Assembly: GCA_958510825.1 (NCBI GenBank)
Contig: OY294047.1
Coordinates: 49,893,365-49,957,364, forward strand
Direction: 5' to 3'
Length of the DNA: 64,000 nt
Source of the DNA: Brachypterus glaber
Taxonomy: Eukaryota > Arthropoda > Insecta > Coleoptera > Kateretidae
Shown: positions 57,957-64,000 of the stretch, piece after piece
Layout: each line of letters begins with the position of its first letter
Position numbering within the stretch: position 1 is the stretch's first letter
Notes under the pieces: model-generated
What the model saw: the letters and a program-made list of their open reading frames with translations, nothing else
The model's database searches: none
Told to the model about the DNA's origin: nothing
Made by a program: the position numbers and the translations under genes

Positions 57957-58868
57957 TTATTTATGGTACTAGTGGGTAAAGTAAGATATTGCCCATGAGA
58001 AAATTAACCTGCGAGGTGTCAGCCAAGCAGGTTAATTATCGAGATGGCAATATCGGTTTACCCATGAGTGCCATACAAGGTTTTATCCAACAAATAGCTT
58101 AGGAATTCATATTTTTATTAAAAATTTTAATGATATTGTAACGACATAAATCGTCACTTTGTAATATAGCAAGGGTTAATTAAACTATTCGTTTACTTAC
58201 GTTATAATTTATGTTTATTTTGTATATAAATAGTTACGTACGTACAGAACTATTTTGTATCTGGGACTATTTTGTAGCAGGAACTGAATTCTAACCATAT
58301 GAGTCTCTATTCCATAGTTCTACCTGAAAATAACATAAAGAAAACATAATTAGAATATGATTTTTAATAATAAAGAATCATATGACTTATTTCTCTATAG
58401 TGCATTTGTCTATGGACTTACCTGGTTTTTATATGTTTCAGAGTCTATTGAGGGTTGGATTTCACTGGCTTTCATCTGTAGCTTGTTTCTCCTGGAAAGT
58501 TTCATATGCCAATTGCTTCGGGATAATCCAGAATTTGTTGAAAATAGTTTGCTGGAACTGCTCACTTAGATTCAGTATTTTGTTTATACTTAGTTCACAG
58601 GACACTTAGTATTCTGTTCGTATTTTTATTAGTTTTGCTGATAAACAATAAGTATTGTTTATATTTGTTTCTTAGAGTAATATTTTGAGGTTAGATATCA
58701 CTAATTACGGTACAATATTTACAAGAAAATAATTTGACAAGTGACAGTTGAGTGGGTAAAATAAATAATTATCCACTCAATAAAGTAAAAGCCACGCGGG
58801 GGTTATTATTGAGTTTATCTATTTAAAATAAAGCTGGTAATTGTCTTATTATCTGTATGTATTGGATA
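57957..58868 (+). mobile_element. Tandem-repeat-bearing element T, copy 3, split by a solo LTR
   Basis: Hairpin module 57957-58080 (ATTGCCCATGAGAAAATTAA and complement), then the first quarter of a monomer to 58136. The solo LTR follows (58137-58714), then the rest of the monomer to about 58868, ending TGTATTGGATAAAT. Removing the LTR and one ATAT restores the monomer exactly as in copy 2. Confidence 0.9.
58137..58714. mobile_element. Solo LTR, 578 bp, with 4-bp target duplication ATAT
   Basis: Begins TGTAACGACATAAATCGTC and ends ATTACGGTACA, so it has TG...CA termini. ATAT is duplicated at 58133-58136 and 58715-58718, checked against the uninterrupted monomer in the other T copies. TATATAAATAG near 58222 could be a promoter. 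A 4-bp duplication fits Ty3/gypsy-type integration. No internal retroviral sequence is present, so it arose by LTR recombination. The overlapping 70- and 75-codon frames inside it are incidental. Confidence 0.88.
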
Positions 58869-58897
58869 AATAATTTTATTAAAAATGTGTGACTTAC

Positions 58898-59050
58898 ATG
58901 TGTGAAGAAATAATAGTAGACTTTCATCCCCCTCTCGGCGGCCAGCTCTGCAAAGTCGTTCGTTGGACAAATAAAAAAGTAATCGCCAACTACGTTTCCG
59001 ACCATTTTTTGATTCAAGTAGCCATCGTTTACGTGTTCCCAATTGGTATA
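58898..59050 (-). CDS. ace-1: Acetylcholinesterase (ace-1 type), internal exon, middle of the three
   Basis: The exon has 153 bp and exactly 51 codons, starting YTNWEHVNDGYLNQKM and ending VYYYFFTH. The acceptor is TTCTTCCAG and the donor is CAT|GTAAGT. The DYFFICPTNDFAELAAERG segment is the conserved helix after the acyl-pocket region of cholinesterases. The EHVNDGYLNQKM block matches the ace-1 paralogue; the ace-2 (Drosophila Ace) paralogue is different there. Reading frame, splice phases and order all fit the exon at 59710-59852 upstream and the exon at 15377-15540 downstream. The donor opens the 43-kb intron, and a tandem-repeat mobile element ends only about 28 bp inside that intron, at about 58868. 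No stop or frameshift is seen, so the exon looks functional. Confidence 0.95.
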
Positions 59051-59709
59051 CTGGAAGAATAAAACAAAAAACAATCACTATTAGATTAGATTGTATATGT
59101 CGTCAAGAAAAACAAAAGAAAAAGGATTAGGACAAGTTATAAGAATGTTCGATTATTTACAAAAAAATCTACAGTGCGTGTCTAAAGTTTTCACCTTTTA
59201 ACTTTTGAACTGCTTAAGATGGAAACTGAAATTTGGAACATTTACACAAAGAATTCCTTGAACCAAACAAACGTGTCTTTCGATATGTTCAATCCATATT
59301 CTCTTGGTTCAAGGCTAGAATTTCTTTGAACCAAAGTCAATGTCCTTGAATAAAGAGCACGGGTTTTGAATGAAGATCAGCGCTCTTTATTCCAGGATAT
59401 TGAATTTGGTTTAAAGAAATTCTAGCCTTGAAACTAGAGAATATAGCTTTGAACATTTCGAAAGACACGTGTCCTTGGTTCAAGGAGTCCTTTTTCTATG
59501 TTAATAACATAACCCAAGTTATTTTTTGGGGGCAAGGAGAAATTATTTTAAATGAAAAGTGGGGTCGTGTGATACATCATTTTAAAGCTTAATAAATTAT
59601 CTTAGCCGCTGGACAGAATCTCTAGGATCTTTACATGAAGGACAATAGGGGTTTAAACTATCAGAAATTATTAAAAACCTTATCACGTTATTTTTGGATA
59701 GTCCCTTAC
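59051..59709 (-). other. Small ace-1 intron (659 bp) with nested fold-back DNA
   Basis: Donor and acceptor are GTAAGG and TTCTTCCAG on the minus strand. About two thirds of the intron is a truncated copy of the CAGTGCG fold-back family with a second palindrome inserted in it (59172-59605). Only short flanks next to each exon lack recognisable repeats. Confidence 0.88.
59172..59605. mobile_element. Truncated CAGTGCG-family element with a palindrome inserted
   Basis: 59172-59240 matches the family terminus (CAGTGCGTGTCTAAAGTTTT, CTTTTGAACTGCTTAAGAT). 59515-59605 matches its interior (GGGGTCGTGTGATACATCA, TTTTAAAGCTTA). Between them, 59250-59497 is a hairpin with ~115-bp arms (TCCTTGAACCAA, CGTGTCTTTCG, TTTCTTTGAACCAAA and complements). 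Confidence 0.7.
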
Positions 59710-59852
59710 CTGAAATACGATAGCATCACGTTCCAGCCTTGTCATATTCTTAAATATCGTATCGATGATGTCATGATATTTTTCTCTTTGCAGAAAACTT
59801 GGCCCATCTCTTTCAAAGTAGTCTATGAAGTCGTAAAGTAAAAAATACGTTC
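59710..59852 (-). CDS. ace-1: Acetylcholinesterase (ace-1 type), internal exon, upstream of the three
   Basis: This is an internal exon of a secreted or membrane-anchored acetylcholinesterase, which hydrolyses acetylcholine at synapses. It has 143 bp: two bases completing a split Gly codon, then 47 codons beginning TYFLLYDFIDYF and ending RDAIVFQ. The acceptor is a T-rich tract ending TTGCAG and the donor is CAG|GTAAGG. The FLLYDFI block is the alpha/beta-hydrolase region just after the catalytic glutamate. In this family that Glu directly precedes the split Gly, so it lies on an upstream exon outside the window. The Phe of TYF aligns with Torpedo Phe331, a gorge residue altered in some insecticide-resistant insects; here it is the ordinary Phe. 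The exon joins in phase 0 to the exon ending at 59050 across a 659-bp intron. Identification rests on recalled family similarity and I am very sure of it; the ace-1 rather than ace-2 assignment is supported mainly by the next two exons. Confidence 0.93.
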
Positions 59853-60704
59853 CTGCAACAAAAAATATATAATTAGTAAATTAAGTCCGCTTCTTTTTTT
59901 TTGCCAAAAACAAACCCAGCCTATGATCCAAATTTTAAGTCTTTAGCTTAAATCGTTCCAGAGTTAAAGTGGTCCCAAATTACCCGGACAGACAGGCAGA
60001 ATTTCTTTTTGATGGAAATCATCTACAGCAATAAAAAATTTTCAATTTTTTTCTAACGCAAGACCTGCCTCGGGGAAAGTAATATAAGATATATGATTTA
60101 TACCCGTAGGTATAAAATTAAAATTAAAAAATTTCTTTTCTTCAATTTGTAACATTTCGACAGAAGAAGAAGAATAAATTTCAACCTGTTCATGTTTATT
60201 TAAATCTGTAATTTTATGTACAAGCCTGTATTTATTAATTTTATTATGTATAACGTCAAACATGGCGACATACTTTTTGTTAAAATGTGTACGCGTTGAC
60301 AAATGATAATTTTTTCGAAAACAACAGAATATTACTGTCGAAACGTCACAATTTAAAGAAAAGTAGTTTTTTAATTTAATAGCTACGGATAATGTATAGA
60401 GTGGACTAGTGTAAGGAACCAAAAATTGATTGTTTTGTGATACAAGGTAGAGAATGTAACAGAGCGATATGAAACATAAAGTTGTCTCGATGACTTGTCT
60501 TACTTTTAAATGAGTTAATTTCAAAGTATTAATTATATATAGTTATAATTATATTTAATTATATATCATTATATATAATTATGTATAATTAATAGTAATG
60601 TTAAACTGAAATTATTGCCAGTTAAGAATTTTAAATCGACTTCAAAACTTCAGAAAAATAGAATATTAGAATTTTATGAGCTATTGTAATTACTATTTAC
60701 GTTT

Positions 60705-60930
60705 GCCCCCCTTGCCGCACACCAATGTTCACCAAAAACAATCCCGAGCGAGAACCTTTGGTAACATACCTGTATACCAAATTTCAATTATCTAGCTTAA
60801 AGCGTTCTTAAGTTATCGTACCCACAAGATTTTGAGAGACTTGAAATTTGGCATACAGGTATGTTACCAAAAGTTCTCGCTCGGGATTGTTTTTGGTGAA
60901 CATTGGGGTGTGGCAAGGGCAAAGGGCAAA
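60705..60930. repeat. Inverted repeat with ~85-bp arms
   Basis: CACCAATGTTCACCAAAAAC, AATCCCGAGCGAGAACCTTT and GGTAACATACCTGTATACC on the left are complementary to 60841-60925. The spacer holds GCGTTCTTAAGTTATCGTAC. Confidence 0.85.
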
Positions 60931-60974
60931 GGCAAGGCAAATGGGCAAAAATACATTTTTCTTAGAAAAATTTG

Positions 60975-61570
60975 AAAATTGCTATATAGGGGTTTTTGAG
61001 GTTGCTGAAATTGAATCCGATAATATTTTTTTTTAACCACCCCCAAGGGGGTGAGGGGGTAAATATTTTAAAATATTTTCAATATTTTCCTCAAAATTGG
61101 TATATAGGGGCTTTTGGGGTTGACGAATTTGAATCTGATAATAACTTTTTTTTAATTTCACCCCCTGAGGGGTAGGCGGTAGTTTTTGTGAAAACTGGTA
61201 TATCGGGGATTTTTGAGGTTTGTGAAAGTGAATCTGATAATAAAAAAATTCTAAATCCACCCCCTGAGGGGTGGGGGCTAGTTTTCATGAAAACTGTTAT
61301 ATTGTAGTTTTTAAGGTTGCTGATAGTGAATCTGATAATAAAAATATTCTAAATACACCCCCTGAGAGGTGAGGGGTAGTTTTCGTGAAAATTGGTATAT
61401 TGGGGTTTTTGAGGTTGTAGAAAGGGAATCTGATTATAACAAAATTCTAACTTCAGCCCCAAAGGGGCAGAGGGTAGTTTTCGTGAAAATTGGTATACTA
61501 AGGTTTTTATGCTTGCTGAAAGTGAATCTAATAATAAAAAAAAACATTTTCGCGCGGAGGTGAAAAATGG
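60975..61570 (+). repeat. ~98-bp minisatellite array 1
   Basis: Six units spaced 97-116 bp, each with GGTATATTGGGGTTTTTGAGG, GTGAATCTGATAATAA and a CCACCCCCTGAGGGGTGG hairpin, followed by TAGTTTTCGTGAAAA. Open frames crossing it arise because the unit is close to a multiple of three. Confidence 0.9.
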
Positions 61571-61584
61571 AAAAGCTCTTTTAC

Positions 61585-62790
61585 TGGGCAGTGTATTTTT
61601 TTCTTGAAATTGATTTATATCGACATAAAACGCCATAAAACGCAAAAATACGCAAAAAATGCAAATTTTTGCACGAATACAAGGCTTTCCGAAATTTTGA
61701 AAAATTTCAAAATGCGAAAGCAAAATGAAGGGGTTTAAAAAAGACAACCTCCGCAGAACAGAAAAAAGCATTTAATATTTAATTTTTTTAATTAGATAAA
61801 TTAAACAAAAATGTGTACCAGTGAAACTTAATTATACGAATCAATGCTTGCCACCCCTTTCTTAGAATATCTTTGGTTTGCATAATTATAACAAGCCGTG
61901 AAGATATGCAATGCTTCGCATTTAATAGAAAAGTATTCGCAGTGTATACAGAGCGGTCCAAAAGTCACCCCCCCCCCCTCTTAACTTTTGAACCAGTTGA
62001 GATATCGACTTCAAATTTGGAACTTTTAAATAAGACAACAAACTGTCTTTTAGCATATATTTAATACTTTCAGCTCTTAGAATGTGGGCAGGGGGGCATG
62101 GGGGCACATTTTTTTAAACGTGTAATACATCATTTTAAAGCTTATAAAATTCTCCATTTAACTTCATATTTTTAAATAAAAAAAAAATGGGTTTAAAATG
62201 GAGTTGAAAATGGGTATTAATGTCAAAATTCCTCTAAAAAAAACAAATAATTTTTAAAAAATACCTAATTTCATCATAAAAAAATGTTAATTATACTTTT
62301 AAACTAATTTTAGTTGACATAAATAAAAATTTATAAAATAAAAACTTAAAAAATCGAATGTTTTAGCACAAAAAATTGAAAAATCAAAACCTTAAAAAAC
62401 ATTTTTAAAAAATTTAAAAATGTTAGTTTAAATAGAGAATTTTATAAGCTTTAAAATGATGTATCACACGACCCCCCTTTCTATTTTAAAAAATATCCCC
62501 TATGCCCTCCTGCCCACATTTTAAGAGCTGAAAATATCAAATATATGCTAAAAGATAGTTTAAGTTATCTTATTTAAGAGTTCTAAATTTGAAGTCGATA
62601 TCTCAACTAGTTCAAAAGTTAAAAGGGGGGGTGACTTTTGGACCGCACTGTATATTGCTTTCCCATTTTGAAAATTTTCAAAATTTCTGAAAGCCTTGTA
62701 TTCGTACTTGTATATATTTGCGTATATTTGCCTTTTATGACGTTTTAAGTCGATAAAAAATCATTTTCAAGCAAATAAATTGTCGGTCGG
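61585..62790. repeat. Inverted arms flanking the fold-back element
   Basis: 61590-61730 and 62660-62780 are complementary with gaps: AAACGCAAAAATACGCAAAA, CGAATACAAGGCTTTC.GAAA and TTTGAAAAATTTCAAAATG. They bracket the MITE at 61949-62650. Confidence 0.75.
61949..62650. mobile_element. Fold-back MITE, CAGTGCGGTCC family, copy 2
   Basis: TA flanks at 61947-61948 and 62651-62652. Ends CAGAGCGGTCCAAAAGTCAC and CAGTGCGGTCCAAAAGTCAC (right end read inward). The interior aligns with 4332-5052 throughout but lacks about 20 bp. Confidence 0.85.
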
Positions 62791-62839
62791 TCGATCGGTC
62801 TGTCCGGGAAATCTTGTGGGCACGATAACTTAAGAACGA

Positions 62840-63545
62840 TTTAAGCTAGAGGCTTGAAATGTGGATACAGGTATGTTACCAAAAGTTCTCACTCGGGATT
62901 GTTTGTGGTGAACATTGGGGTGTGGTAAGGGGGGCAAATGGGGACGAATACATTTTTTTTTAGAAAAATTTAAAAGTTGCTATATAGAGGTTTTTGAGGT
63001 TGCTGAAATTGAATCTGATAATAAAATTTTTCTAACTTCACCCCAGAGGGGGTGAAACACCACCCCCGAGGGGGTAAATATTTTTAAATATTTACAATAC
63101 TTTCGTAAAAATTATTATATAGGGGTTTTTGGGGTTGACGAATATGAATCTGGTAATATTTTTTTTTCCAATTTCACCCGCTAAGGGGTGGGGGTAGTTT
63201 TCGTGAAAACTGGTATATTGGGGTTTTTGAGGTTGCTGAAAGTGAATCTGATAATAAAAAAAATCTAAATCCACCCCCTGAGGGGTGGGGGTAGTTTTCG
63301 TGGAAGTTGGTATATTGGGGTCTTTGAGGTTGTTGAAAGTGAATCTGATTATAAATTTTTTTTAACTCCACCCCCAAAGAGGCGGGGGCTAGTTTTCGTG
63401 AAAATTGGTATATTGGGGTTTTTCAGGTTACTGAAATCTCATAATAAAAAAAATCTTACTCGACCCCTCAAGGGGCAGGGGATAGTTCTCTTGAAAATTT
63501 ATATATTGGGGTTTTGAGGTCGCTAAAACTGAGGGTAGTTTTTGT
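62840..63545 (+). repeat. ~98-bp minisatellite array 2 with its leader
   Basis: Leader ACAGGTATGTTACCAAAAGT and GGGATTGTTTGTGGTGAACA (62865-62940) matches 60855-60925. Six units follow with the same landmarks as array 1. The leader plus array is therefore duplicated in direct orientation about 2 kb apart. Confidence 0.88.
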
Positions 63546-64000
63546 GACATTCTTAAGCTGAAAATCGACTAAAAATTATTTTTTTTTTCAACGGGTATTT
63601 GGACACCCGTAAAAAAATCTCTATTGTATCCAAAGTCGACTAAAATCGATCAAAAATATACCGTGAAGACTATACCGTGAAGAGTAGAACGACACACTTC
63701 GTCGTACCTCAAGATTGAACGCGGGCACGTTTATTTGTTTTTAATTTCCATAGGGAACCCTCTCTGTCGCTTCTACAGGCCTAGTTTGATTAAGCCGCAG
63801 CTTATAAGGCCTTAGGTAAAATCACATTGGATTTTTTATATTTTTGCGTTATATATTTTAAATGGTATTTCTTTTCTTTAAACACAGGGTGGTTCAGAAT
63901 TAAAAAATAATTATTAAATAAAAAAAACAGGCTATTAATACGTTTGAAGTATACGAAGCTAAGTATACGTTCTGTGTTCTTATTGGCTGAATTTTAGGGG
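63546..64000. other. Intronic DNA, nothing recognised
   Basis: A small ACGGGTATTTGGACACCCGT hairpin at 63592-63611 and a doubled ATACCGTGAAGA near 63658 are the only structures. Confidence 0.5.

Larger units (their letters stand above)
59853..64000 (-). other. Part of the ace-1 intron upstream of the exon at 59710-59852
   Basis: It begins at the acceptor TTGCAG and continues to the end of the window. I looked for the exon that should end in the catalytic Glu and the first base of the split Gly codon, and found none. The intron is therefore longer than 4.1 kb and is dominated by minisatellite arrays and a fold-back element. Confidence 0.75.

Noticed and set aside
58357..58609. Two overlapping plus frames of 70 and 75 codons
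   Set aside because: They lie wholly inside the solo LTR and overlap in different frames.
61349..61771. 140-codon minus frame
   Set aside because: It crosses the ~98-bp minisatellite; repeated QPQKPQYTNFHENYP peptides come from the unit length, with no sign of selection.
63092..63377. Two short minus frames with repeated YTNFHENYPHP peptides
   Set aside because: Same cause as above, in minisatellite array 2.
59853..64000. Preceding ace-1 exon with the catalytic Glu
   Set aside because: No minus-strand segment ending in Glu plus the first base of a Gly codon with a GT donor and cholinesterase-like sequence was found.

Overview
The window is insect genomic DNA, very AT-rich and packed with transposable elements. 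The only host gene I can support is an acetylcholinesterase of the ace-1 type on the minus strand. Three consecutive internal exons are present: 59710-59852, 58898-59050 and 15377-15540. They join in frame with good splice sites and encode about 152 residues of the C-terminal half of the enzyme, including the tryptophan and catalytic histidine of the active-site gorge. The first and second exons are separated by 659 bp. The second and third are separated by 43,357 bp, so about two thirds of the window is one intron. No further ace-1 exon is visible in 1-15376 or 59853-64000, so the flanking introns run off both ends. I cannot name the species. The exons look like a holometabolous insect, perhaps a beetle, but that is a guess.

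Everything else is intronic repeat. Positions 1-15376 hold a TTAA-flanked MITE, a 200-bp assembly gap, a large hexanucleotide expansion, long fold-back elements (4332-5052, 5696-7628, 14108-14922), a tRNA-derived SINE, a small MITE and an element carrying four 199-bp tandem repeats. The giant intron holds a Tc1/mariner-like element with a truncated transposase nested at the centre of a palindrome (16197-18178), a similar nested palindrome (18955-19396), fragments of four non-LTR retrotransposons, a tandem triplication of a 1.7-kb unit (30145-35223), a second SINE, many MITEs and simple repeats, and a solo LTR with a 4-bp target duplication (58137-58714). Positions 59853-64000 hold paired arrays of a roughly 98-bp minisatellite around another fold-back element.

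The most unusual content is two inverted-repeat structures (27304-27968 and 29640-30052). Each arm carries a hammerhead-ribozyme-like fold: a CTGAAGA core, a stem II, GAAA, a self-complementary stem III and an extended stem I. A decayed relative lies at 51455-51505. Hammerhead motifs of this minimal stem III type are known from Penelope-like retroelements, and I infer that these are non-autonomous remnants of such elements. A second theme is repeated: several fold-back elements are nested, one inserted at the TA at the centre of another's palindrome.

No complete mobile-element gene is present, although one retrotransposon fragment keeps a 554-codon open frame. No CRISPR array, operon or prokaryotic feature is present. 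All identifications come from reading the sequence. No database search was run.
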